Source: Actinomycetes bacterium (GTDB lineage Bacteria > Actinomycetota > Actinomycetes > Mycobacteriales > Micromonosporaceae). Taken from it: 5,052 nucleotides of DNA. The stretch spans positions 1 to 5,052 of the forward strand of contig JAEYGD010000044.1 of assembly GCA_023402505.1 (NCBI GenBank), in the 5' to 3' direction. A program made the position numbers and the translations under genes. Shown piece after piece: positions 1 through 5,052 of the stretch (position 1 is the stretch's first letter; every line of letters starts with the position of its first letter). The notes beneath the pieces are model-generated. The model was given only the letters and a program-made list of their open reading frames with translations, searched no databases and was not told where the DNA came from.

Positions 1-51
1 GTTGTGGTGGGCGATACAACCGGGTACGTCGCTTTCGCGGGGCACCACAAC
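1..51. repeat. Perfect 9-bp inverted repeat at left edge
   Basis: GTTGTGGTG at 1-9 is the exact reverse complement of CACCACAAC at 43-51, with 33 bases between the arms. A third partial arm, ACAAC at 16-20, also matches GTTGT at 1-5. There is no T-run after it, so it does not look like a standard terminator. It could be a regulator binding site for ileS or for a gene beyond the left edge, or it could be chance. The left arm starts at base 1, so the repeat may extend outside the window. Confidence 0.35.
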
Positions 52-69
52 TCCATGATCGACGCGGAA

Positions 70-137
70 GGGGCGGGGCGGGGAGGGCGGAGGGGCGGGA
101 CCGGGTTACTCGGGGGCGGGTGGGTCGGTGGGTCGGG
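70..137 (+). other. G-tract cluster, potential G-quadruplexes
   Basis: The plus strand carries G-tracts at 70-73, 75-78, 80-83, 85-87, 92-95 and 97-99, the first four separated by single bases. A second group lies at 112-116, 118-120, 122-124, 130-132 and 135-137. Each group satisfies the usual G3+N1-7 quadruplex pattern. The cluster ends where the ileS leader probably starts, so it lies in the likely promoter region on the non-template strand. Quadruplex formation is inferred from the pattern only, and G-rich runs are common in such genomes. No gene is seen in 1-137. Confidence 0.5.
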
Positions 138-143
138 TAGCCT
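138..143 (+). promoter_or_regulatory. Possible -10 element for the ileS leader
   Basis: TAGCCT fits the loose actinobacterial TANNNT -10 pattern and would start transcription near position 150, about 10 bases before the first T-box helix. No -35 element is recognisable at the right spacing, where the DNA is G-tracts. TTGACG at 143-148 resembles a -35 box, but the -10 it predicts would fall inside the T-box Stem I. The call rests on position and a weak motif. Confidence 0.25.
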
Positions 144-339
144 TGACGAACGAACAGGCGATGACCCGGCCATCACCGGCGAGCCTCCGGAAGAACAGCC
201 GGGTCACCGGCCCAGTAGAACCGGACGGGTCCGGCCCGTCACAGCCGGCCAACGAGCGGGCGGTCGATCCTGGCCGCCAAGCGGGGTGGTACCGCGGGCC
301 TTGCCCGGCACGCCGGACGGCGTACCGGATCGGGCTCGT

Positions 340-372
340 CCTCGCAGACCCACGACCAGTGAGCTGCTGAGG
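340..372 (+). promoter_or_regulatory. Shine-Dalgarno sequestrator hairpin of the T-box
   Basis: CCTCGCAG (340-347) pairs with CTGCTGAGG (364-372) in 8 base pairs with one bulged U at 368, burying the GAGG of the ileS ribosome-binding site. Positions 340-345 are also the 3' strand of antisequestrator helix A1, so the two folds exclude each other. This is the OFF state expected when tRNA-Ile is charged. Pairing was read by eye, and folding energies were not computed. Confidence 0.75.
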
Positions 373-374
373 AG
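369..374 (+). promoter_or_regulatory. Ribosome-binding site of ileS
   Basis: GAGGAG lies 11 bases before the ATG at 386, longer than the usual 5-9 spacing but still workable. It supports this ATG over other starts, and its first four bases lie in the sequestrator helix, which explains how the T-box can control translation. Confidence 0.7.
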
Positions 375-385
375 AGCGACCCCCG

Positions 386-2416
386 ATGGCCTATCCGCTG
401 CACGACCCGGCCGCGACCGGTGTCTCCGCGAGCCCCGACCTGCCCGAGGTCGAGCGCCGGGTCCTGGAGCACTGGACCGCCGACAAGACCTTCGAGGCCT
501 CCGTCGAGGCCCGTCCGGCCGGTGACCAGGGGAAGAACGAGTACGTCTTCTACGACGGCCCGCCGTTCGCCAACGGCCTGCCGCACTACGGCCACCTCTT
601 CACCGGCTACGTCAAGGACGTGGTGCCGCGCTACCACACCATGCGCGGCCGCCGGGTGGAGCGGCGCTTCGGCTGGGACTGCCACGGGCTGCCCGCCGAG
701 GTGGTCGCCGAGAAGCAGCTCGGCATCACCAGCAAGGCGGAGATCCTCGACCTGGGCGTGGCCCGCTTCAACGAGGCCTGCCGCACCTCCGTGCTGGAGT
801 TCACCCAGGACTGGGAACGGTACGTCACCCGCCAGGCCCGCTGGGTCGACTTCGCCAACGACTACAAGACGCTCGACCTGGACTACATGGAGAGCGTCAT
901 GTGGGCCTTCAAGACCCTGCACGACAAGGGTCTGGTCTACGAGGGCTTCCGGGTGCTCGCGTACTGCTGGCGCTGCGAGACGCCGCTGTCGAACACCGAG
1001 ACCCGGATGGACGACGTCTACCGGGACCGGCACGACCCCACGCTCAGCGTGTGGTTCGAGCTGACCCCGGACGAGAACGCCCCCGAGCCGGTGCGTGGTG
1101 CGGTGCGCCTCGGCGTCTGGACCACCACGCCGTGGACCCTGCCGTCCAACCTGGCGCTCGCCGTCGGCCCGGACATCGAGTACGCGGTGCTGGAGCGCGA
1201 CGGGCAGCGGTACGCCGTCGGCGCGGCCCGGCTCGGCGCGTACGCCAAGGAGCTGGAGGGCTTCGAGCAGGTCGGCACGGTGCACGGCCGGGACCTGGTC
1301 GGACGCCGCTACACCCCGCTGTACGACTTCCTCGTCGAGCACGCCGGGGAGAACGCGTACCAGGTGCTCGGGGCGGACTTCGTCACCACCGAGGACGGCA
1401 CCGGGATCGTCCACCTGGCGCCGGCGTTCGGCGAGGACGACCAGAACGCCTGCAACGCGGCCGGCATCCCGACCGTCGTCACGGTCGACGACCACACCCG
1501 GTTCACCGCGCTCGTCCCGCCGTACCAGGGCGAGCAGGTCTTCGACGTCAACAAGCCGGTGATCAGGGAGCTCAAGGAGCGGGGGGTGGTGCTCAAGCAG
1601 GACACCTACACCCACGCGTACCCGCACTGCTGGCGCTGCGACACCCCGCTGGTCTACAAGGCGGTGTCGTCGTGGTTCGTCGCGGTGACCCGGTTCAAGG
1701 ACCGGATGGTCGAGCTGAACCAGCAGATCAACTGGACGCCCGGCCACATCAAGGACGGCTCGTTCGGCAAGTGGCTGGCCAACGCCCGCGACTGGTCGAT
1801 CAGCCGGAACCGGTTCTGGGGCTCGCCGATCCCGGTGTGGAAGTCCGACGACCCGGCCTACCCCCGGGTGGACGTGTACGGCTCGCTCGCGGAGATCGAG
1901 CGGGACTTCGGCGTACGCCTGACCGACCTGCACCGGCCGGCGGTGGACGAGCTGGTCCGGCCCAACCCGGACGACCCCACCGGGCGTTCGACCATGCGCC
2001 GCGTGCCGGAGGTGCTGGACTGCTGGTTCGAGTCCGGCTCGATGCCGTTCGCCCAGGTGCACTACCCGTTCGAGAACGCCGACTGGTTCGAGCACCACTA
2101 CCCGGGCGACTTCATCGTCGAGTACATCGGGCAGACCCGCGGCTGGTTCTACACGATGCACGTGCTGGCCACCGCGCTGTTCGACCGGCCGGCGTTCCGC
2201 AACTGCCTGAGCCACGGCATCCTGCTCGGCTCGGACGGCCGCAAGATGTCCAAGAGCCTGCGCAACTACCCGGACGTGTACCACGTCTTCGACACGTACG
2301 GCTCGGACGCGATGCGCTGGATGCTGATGTCGTCGCCGGTGCTGCGCGGCGGCGACATGCCGGTGACCGAGACGCTCATCCGGGACTCCGTCCGGCAGGT
2401 GCTGCTGCCGCTGTAG
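386..2416 (+). CDS. ileS: Truncated IleRS: catalytic and editing core only
   Basis: This is the product if TAG at codon 677 terminates: 676 residues with the Rossmann catalytic domain (HYGH 67-70, KMSKS 620-624) and the CP1 editing domain (about 200-440). It ends at VLLPL, 53 residues after KMSKS, just where the helical anticodon-binding domain begins. Class Ia synthetases without that domain generally bind tRNA poorly, so it might still activate isoleucine but should charge tRNA-Ile badly. This is inference from the family. Start at the ATG is supported by the ribosome-binding site at 369-374 and by the typical N-terminus. Confidence 0.6.
   Translation: MAYPLHDPAATGVSASPDLPEVERRVLEHWTADKTFEASVEARPAGDQGKNEYVFYDGPPFANGLPHYGHLFTGYVKDVVPRYHTMRGRRVERRFGWDCHGLPAEVVAEKQLGITSKAEILDLGVARFNEACRTSVLEFTQDWERYVTRQARWVDFANDYKTLDLDYMESVMWAFKTLHDKGLVYEGFRVLAYCWRCETPLSNTETRMDDVYRDRHDPTLSVWFELTPDENAPEPVRGAVRLGVWTTTPWTLPSNLALAVGPDIEYAVLERDGQRYAVGAARLGAYAKELEGFEQVGTVHGRDLVGRRYTPLYDFLVEHAGENAYQVLGADFVTTEDGTGIVHLAPAFGEDDQNACNAAGIPTVVTVDDHTRFTALVPPYQGEQVFDVNKPVIRELKERGVVLKQDTYTHAYPHCWRCDTPLVYKAVSSWFVAVTRFKDRMVELNQQINWTPGHIKDGSFGKWLANARDWSISRNRFWGSPIPVWKSDDPAYPRVDVYGSLAEIERDFGVRLTDLHRPAVDELVRPNPDDPTGRSTMRRVPEVLDCWFESGSMPFAQVHYPFENADWFEHHYPGDFIVEYIGQTRGWFYTMHVLATALFDRPAFRNCLSHGILLGSDGRKMSKSLRNYPDVYHVFDTYGSDAMRWMLMSSPVLRGGDMPVTETLIRDSVRQVLLPL
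2414..2416 (+). other. In-frame amber codon replacing a conserved Trp in ileS
   Basis: The frame reads VLLPL, then TAG, then NVWYFFSLYANA. Type 2 IleRS proteins typically have LPLWN here, so the ancestral codon was almost certainly TGG and one G-to-A change at 2415 made TAG. Homology resumes at once on the far side. The next codon is AAC, and no recoding element such as a SECIS hairpin was recognised downstream. Confidence 0.92.
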
Positions 2417-2533
2417 AACGTCTGGTACTTCTTCTCGCTCTACGCCAACGCCGACGGGTACCAGGCCAAGCGGAGGACCGACGCCGGGCCGGCTGACGGC
2501 GGCGGAGCCGCCGGCGACCTGCTCGACCGGTAC

Positions 2534-3559
2534 GTGCTGGCGAAGACGAACGAGCTGGTGTCGACGGTGCAGGCGCAGATGGAGGCGTACGACATCTCCG
2601 GCGCCTGCGCCACCGTCCGGTCCTACCTGGACGCGCTGACCAACTGGTACGTGCGCCGCTCGCGGGACCGGTTCTGGTCCGGCGACGCCGACGCGTTCGA
2701 CACCCTGTGGACGGTGCTGGAGACGCTCTGCCGGGTGGTCGCGCCGCTGGCGCCGCTGACCGCGGAGGAGATCTGGCGCGGGCTGACCGGCGAGCGGTCG
2801 GTCCACCTGACCGACTGGCCCGACGCCGCCGACCTCCCGGCCGACCACGAACTCGTCGCCGCGATGGACGCCGCCCGCGCGGTGGCCTCGGCGACGCTGT
2901 CGCTGCGCAAGGCCAAGGGCCTGCGGGTGCGGCTGCCGCTGTCGACGCTGACGGTCGCCTCGCCGGCGGCCGACGCGCTGCGCCCCTTCGCCGACCTGGT
3001 CGCCGACGAGGTCAACGTCAAGCGGGTCGTGTTCACCGACGAGGTGGACAACTACTGCCAGCAGGTGCTGACCGTGGTGCCGCGCGCGCTCGGACCGCGC
3101 GTCGGCAAGGCCGTCCAGCAGGTCATCAAGGCGGTCAAGGCGGGGGAGTGGGAGCTGCGCGACGGCGCCCCGGTCGCTGCCGGCGTCACCCTGGCCGAGG
3201 GCGAGTACGAGCTGCGCCTGGTCGCCGCCGACGCGGAGCACTCCGCGTCGCTGCCCGGTGGCGAGGGTGTCGTCGTCCTGGACACCGAGGTCACCCCGGA
3301 GCTGGCCGCCGAGGGGCTGGCCCGGGACGTGGTCCGGGTGGTGCAGCAGGCCCGCCGCGACGCCGACCTGGACGTCTCGGACCGGATCGTGGTCGCGCTC
3401 GCGGCCTCCGAGCAGGTGCGGGCGGCGGTGTCCGCGTACACCGGCTTCGTGGCCCGCGAGGTGCTGGCCGACTCGGTGGACTTCGCCGACGGGCTCGACG
3501 GCTTCACCGGCGAGGTCGGCGAGGGCGAACAGGTGACGGTCACCGTCCGGCGGGTATGA
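2534..3559 (+). CDS. ileS: C-terminal part of IleRS: anticodon-binding domain
   Basis: This is the longest possible restart downstream of the amber codon, from a GTG at 2534, giving 341 residues (717-1057 of the full protein). It begins in LLDRYVLAKTNEL, the first helix of the anticodon-binding domain, and contains NWYVRRSRDRFW, PLAPLTAEEIW and the C-terminal domain of actinobacterial IleRS, ending at 3559. Codon choice and conserved motifs match the upstream part, so it has not decayed. No good Shine-Dalgarno sequence lies just before the GTG, which falls inside a helix. Independent translation is therefore unlikely, and this is best read as the remainder of ileS. Confidence 0.45.
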   Translation: MLAKTNELVSTVQAQMEAYDISGACATVRSYLDALTNWYVRRSRDRFWSGDADAFDTLWTVLETLCRVVAPLAPLTAEEIWRGLTGERSVHLTDWPDAADLPADHELVAAMDAARAVASATLSLRKAKGLRVRLPLSTLTVASPAADALRPFADLVADEVNVKRVVFTDEVDNYCQQVLTVVPRALGPRVGKAVQQVIKAVKAGEWELRDGAPVAAGVTLAEGEYELRLVAADAEHSASLPGGEGVVVLDTEVTPELAAEGLARDVVRVVQQARRDADLDVSDRIVVALAASEQVRAAVSAYTGFVAREVLADSVDFADGLDGFTGEVGEGEQVTVTVRRV

Positions 3560-3621
3560 GGGAAGCGCCCCCTTTCGACCTCCCGGACGTTTTCCGCGAG
3601 CGGCGTCACCGGTAGCGGGAG

Positions 3622-3653
3622 GCCCGCCACCTCCATCGTCGGAGGCGGCGGGC
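3622..3653 (+). terminator. Strong GC hairpin between ileS and plsC
   Basis: GCCCGCC (3622-3628) pairs with GGCGGGC (3647-3653) and CCTCC (3630-3634) with GGAGG (3641-3645), giving 12 base pairs with one A-C mismatch and a six-base loop. No T-run follows, which is common for actinobacterial hairpin terminators. It begins 62 bases after the ileS stop and ends 51 bases before plsC. It could end ileS transcripts, weaken read-through into plsC, or protect the mRNA end. Confidence 0.5.
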
Positions 3654-3659
3654 GTCCGC

Positions 3660-3665
3660 TACGGT
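3660..3665 (+). promoter_or_regulatory. Possible -10 element for plsC
   Basis: TACGGT fits TANNNT and would start transcription near 3672, leaving a leader of about 33 bases. No clear -35 box is present; the expected position falls in the preceding hairpin. If both hairpin and promoter are real, the acyltransferase is transcribed apart from ileS. Confidence 0.22.
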
Positions 3666-3704
3666 GACACCGCCCCGTACCGCTCTTCACCTGCCGGAGG
3701 ACCA

Positions 3705-4403
3705 GTGCCGCTGCTCTACACCATCGGCAAGTTCACCGTGGCGCCCGCGCTGCGGTTGGGCTTCCGCCCGACCGTGGAGGGGCTGGAGTACGTCCCGGAG
3801 ACCGGTGGCGCGATCTTCGCCGGCAACCACCTCTCGGTCGCCGACGAGCTGTTCCTCGGCACGGTCGTCCCGCGGCACCTGGCGTTCTGGGCCAAGTCGG
3901 AGTACTTCAAGGGCACCGGCCTGAAGGGCCGGTTCTCCAAGTTCGTGCTGACCGGTCTGGGCGCGATCCCGGTCGAGCGGGCCGGCGGGCGGGCGGCGCT
4001 GACCGCGTTCGACGCGGCCATCCCCGCGCTCAGGGCCGGCGAGCTGGTCGTGGTCTACCCCGAGGGGACCCGGTCCCCGGACGGGCGGCTCTACCGCGGC
4101 CGCACCGGCGCCGTCCGGCTGGCGCTGGCCGCCGGCGTGCCGATCATCCCGGTGGGCATGATCGGCACCGACAAGGTCCAGCCGATCGGCACCCGGGTGC
4201 CCCGCCCGTTCACCGGCAAGATCACCGTGCGGTTCGGCAAGCCGCTGGACTTCACCGGCCGGCCCGACGACCGAACCTCGCTGCGCGCCATGACCGACGA
4301 GGTGATGAGCGAGATCCAGAACCTGACCGGGCAGGAGTACGTCCCCCGGTACGCCCCGCCGCGCGGGCACCCGCCGGTCGCCGGTGAACCCGGGGCGGCC
4401 TGA
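3705..4403 (+). CDS. 1-acylglycerol-3-phosphate acyltransferase family protein (PlsC-like)
   Basis: A glycerophospholipid acyltransferase of the PlsC/LPLAT family, probably transferring a fatty acyl group to lysophosphatidic acid to make phosphatidic acid at the inner membrane face. All four family blocks are present in 232 residues, a usual length: NHLSVAD with catalytic H42 and D47 (HX4D), GAIPVER (86-92), YPEGTRS (118-124) with E120 and R123 for phosphate binding, and GVPIIPVGM (144-152). The N-terminus (TIGKFTVAPALRLGF) is mildly hydrophobic and probably sits on the membrane; no signal peptide is seen. GTG is chosen as start because GGAGG (3696-3700) lies four bases upstream and the sequence resembles family N-termini. 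It lies downstream of ileS in the same direction and converges on the next gene. The exact acyl acceptor cannot be told from sequence, so no symbol is given. Confidence 0.93.
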   Translation: MPLLYTIGKFTVAPALRLGFRPTVEGLEYVPETGGAIFAGNHLSVADELFLGTVVPRHLAFWAKSEYFKGTGLKGRFSKFVLTGLGAIPVERAGGRAALTAFDAAIPALRAGELVVVYPEGTRSPDGRLYRGRTGAVRLALAAGVPIIPVGMIGTDKVQPIGTRVPRPFTGKITVRFGKPLDFTGRPDDRTSLRAMTDEVMSEIQNLTGQEYVPRYAPPRGHPPVAGEPGAA

Positions 4404-4417
4404 CCCCCGCCCCGGGT
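4388..4417. terminator. Bidirectional terminator between convergent genes
   Basis: ACCCGGGGCGG (4388-4398) and CCGCCCCGGGT (4407-4417) form a perfect 11-bp stem with an eight-base loop (4399-4406) holding the plsC stop codon. The stem covers the last plsC codons and ends one base before the stop codon of the minus-strand gene. Placed between converging genes only 15 bases apart, it probably ends transcription from both sides. There are no T-runs, so it would act as a stem-only terminator. Confidence 0.65.
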
Positions 4418-4418
4418 C

Positions 4419-5052
4419 TCAGCTCTTCGTGACGATCTGTTCCCGCAGGGTGCCGAGCAGGGTGACGCTGTCCTCCACGGAGAGCCGGGTGAACACAGCC
4501 GTGGCGATGCTGCCGTGGTCGGCGGAGGTGCAGACGACCACGTCGGCCCCGTCGTCCTGTCCGACCGCGCACCGCTCGTACCGCCCCCGGACGCCGGTGT
4601 CGAAGGCCCTCGGCTCGCCGAGGGCGTACTTCTCGGTCAACCGGGCGATCTCGGCGTCCGCCTCGGACTCCGGCGCGAACCAGAAGCCGGTGCCGCCGAA
4701 GACGGTCACCCGCTTACCGGCGCGGGTGGAGTAGACCCCGGCGAAGGTGTCGCTGGCCAGCCAGTGCGCGCTGCGGACCTCCGCCTTCAGGTCCTCGGCG
4801 GCCTGCGTGCTGCGGCTGTCGTCCCGCAGCCGCAGGTCGTCGACCTCCGCCGGCAGCGCGGCGCTCGCCGGCACCTGGTTGAACATGGGCGTCGCCCAGT
4901 AGGCCGGGCAGCCGCAGCAGCAGGCCAGCGTGAACAGCAGCACCCAGGGCCACTTGCGGCGCCGACGGACCGGCGCCGGCGGGTACCCCTTCGGGCCCGG
5001 CCAGCCGGGTGGCGGCGCGGCCGGCCGCGCGGGCGCGGGACTGACCGGCCTG
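4419..5052 (-). CDS. Proline-rich single-pass membrane protein, function unknown (5' end outside window)
   Basis: I do not recognise a named family. The minus frame stays open from the TGA at 4421-4419 to the right edge, giving 210 visible residues and an N-terminus beyond the window. In order: a Pro/Ala/Gly-rich stretch (about 1-28, with PPPGWPGPKGYPPAP), a basic RRRRK (29-33), one hydrophobic segment (about 34-57) with cysteines C44, C45, C46 and C48, then a hydrophilic domain of about 150 residues. The arginines before the membrane segment suggest the N-terminus is inside and the C-terminal domain outside. That domain has two cysteines (RYERCAVG and VVVCTSADHGS) that could form a disulfide; a Cys followed by ADHGS-like residues recurs in actinobacterial exported proteins of unknown role. 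A GTG at 4943 could be taken as the start, but it lies inside the membrane segment and would remove the basic and proline-rich parts, so I prefer the longer partial gene. Confidence 0.8.
   Translation of the reverse strand, partial: RPVSPAPARPAAPPPGWPGPKGYPPAPVRRRRKWPWVLLFTLACCCGCPAYWATPMFNQVPASAALPAEVDDLRLRDDSRSTQAAEDLKAEVRSAHWLASDTFAGVYSTRAGKRVTVFGGTGFWFAPESEADAEIARLTEKYALGEPRAFDTGVRGRYERCAVGQDDGADVVVCTSADHGSIATAVFTRLSVEDSVTLLGTLREQIVTKS

Larger units (their letters stand above)
150..376 (+). promoter_or_regulatory. T-box riboswitch, tRNA-Ile-sensing, translational type
   Basis: The conserved T-box core lies at 283-297 and contains UGGU at 287-290, complementary to the ACCA end of uncharged tRNA-Ile. 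Upstream, CCGG 166-169 and CCGG 176-179 can form an ultrashort Stem I whose loop 170-175 holds AUC (172-174), an Ile codon. Stem II: 187-190/221-224 and 198-202/207-211, with AGUA and GAA elements resembling an S-turn. Stem IIA: 224-229/235-240, whose loop CCGG (231-234) can pair with CCGG 245-248 as a pseudoknot. Stem III: 259-265/272-278. The antisequestrator pairs 281-286 with 340-345 and 294-301 with 332-339 around the UGGUACC bulge. No U-run terminator is present, so control should be of translation, as known for actinobacterial ileS T-boxes. The exact 5' end and Stem I boundaries are uncertain. Confidence 0.9.
386..3559 (+). pseudogene. ileS: Isoleucyl-tRNA synthetase (type 2), interrupted by one in-frame TAG
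   Basis: Charges tRNA-Ile with isoleucine (EC 6.1.1.5) in the cytoplasm and edits misactivated valine; essential when it is the only copy. Reading through codon 677 gives 1057 residues, normal for actinobacterial IleRS. Seen in order: HYGH (67-70, HIGH signature), CWRC (194-197), CP1 editing motif TTTPWTLPSN (246-255), GTGIVHLAPAFGEDD (338-352), a second CWRC (415-418), NRFWGSPIP (475-483), WFESG (547-551), KMSKS (620-624), then after the stop the anticodon-binding domain with NWYVRRSRDRFW (753-764) and PLAPLTAEEIW (787-797). HYGH and the paired CWRC motifs resemble the eukaryote-like IleRS class. The only lesion is TAG at 2414-2416; no frameshift is seen. A T-box precedes it and plsC follows 145 bases later. 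It may be a fresh pseudogene, a base-call error, or a functional gene read by suppression; the sequence cannot decide. Confidence 0.93.

Noticed and set aside
1..56. Short minus-strand frame from an ATG at 56 running off the left edge
   Set aside because: Only 18 codons are visible, with no Shine-Dalgarno sequence and no recognisable protein features, so a divergent gene cannot be supported.
143..148. TTGACG as a -35 promoter box
   Set aside because: The matching -10 would fall around 166-171 inside the T-box Stem I, which must be transcribed, and no -10-like sequence is found there.
4..525. An open plus-strand frame running from the left edge through the leader into ileS
   Set aside because: It crosses the G-tract region and the T-box and overlaps the start of ileS in another frame. 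The product is Gly/Arg/Pro-rich with no recognisable motif.
239..3241. A 1000-codon open frame on the minus strand opposite ileS
   Set aside because: Its translation is low-complexity (Val/Arg/Gly/His-rich) with no domain, and the plus strand carries unmistakable IleRS motifs. Long antisense frames are a normal by-product of GC-biased third positions.
3556..3615. A 19-codon ORF whose ATG overlaps the ileS stop (ATGA), ahead of the 3622-3653 hairpin
   Set aside because: The overlap and the following hairpin hint at a leader peptide, but no good ribosome-binding site, codon run or alternative hairpin is visible. Too short to support without conservation data.
3663..3673. CGGTGACACCG, a small palindrome before plsC
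   Set aside because: Only four paired bases around a three-base centre; expected often by chance in such GC-rich sequence.
5015..5030. A 16-bp perfect palindrome (GCGCGGCCGGCCGCGC)
   Set aside because: It lies in the Ala/Pro-rich coding stretch of the minus-strand gene, where G/C-only codons readily produce palindromes. No flanking signals suggest an operator or attachment site.

Overview
This window is GC-rich actinobacterial chromosomal DNA. The GC-ending codons, GTG starts, translational ileS T-box leader, eukaryote-like (type 2) IleRS and proline-rich single-pass membrane protein all fit this. A Micromonosporaceae-type genome (Micromonospora/Salinispora relatives) is my best guess, but that is inference and no marker gene proves it.

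Layout. Positions 1-137 hold no convincing gene: there is a 9-bp inverted repeat at the left edge, then a dense run of G-tracts able to form G-quadruplexes. Positions about 150-376 are a T-box riboswitch leader with an Ile specifier (AUC), a Stem II/IIA-B region, a Stem III, the UGGU tRNA-acceptor bulge, and a helix that would sequester the Shine-Dalgarno sequence of ileS. Positions 386-3559 are ileS, isoleucyl-tRNA synthetase, 1057 residues if read through. It carries one in-frame TAG at codon 677 (2414-2416), where the family has a conserved Trp (LPL-W-N). The frame on both sides is otherwise intact. A 145-bp gap with a strong hairpin follows. Then comes a PlsC-type 1-acylglycerol-3-phosphate acyltransferase (3705-4403, +). 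A perfect 11-bp stem overlaps its end and separates it from a convergent gene (4419 to the right edge, -). That gene encodes a proline-rich, single-pass membrane protein of unknown function, cut by the window edge.

How the parts work together. The T-box senses uncharged tRNA-Ile and should release the ileS ribosome-binding site when charging is low. The TAG would leave only the catalytic/editing core, without the anticodon-binding domain. Unless the base is a sequencing error, the cell must have another IleRS, suppress amber codons, or assemble the enzyme from two pieces. If charging falls, the T-box would raise ileS translation, which could compensate for inefficient read-through. The amber codon behind a sensor of the same enzyme's product is the most interesting point here. 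I see no other sign of an undescribed multi-gene system.
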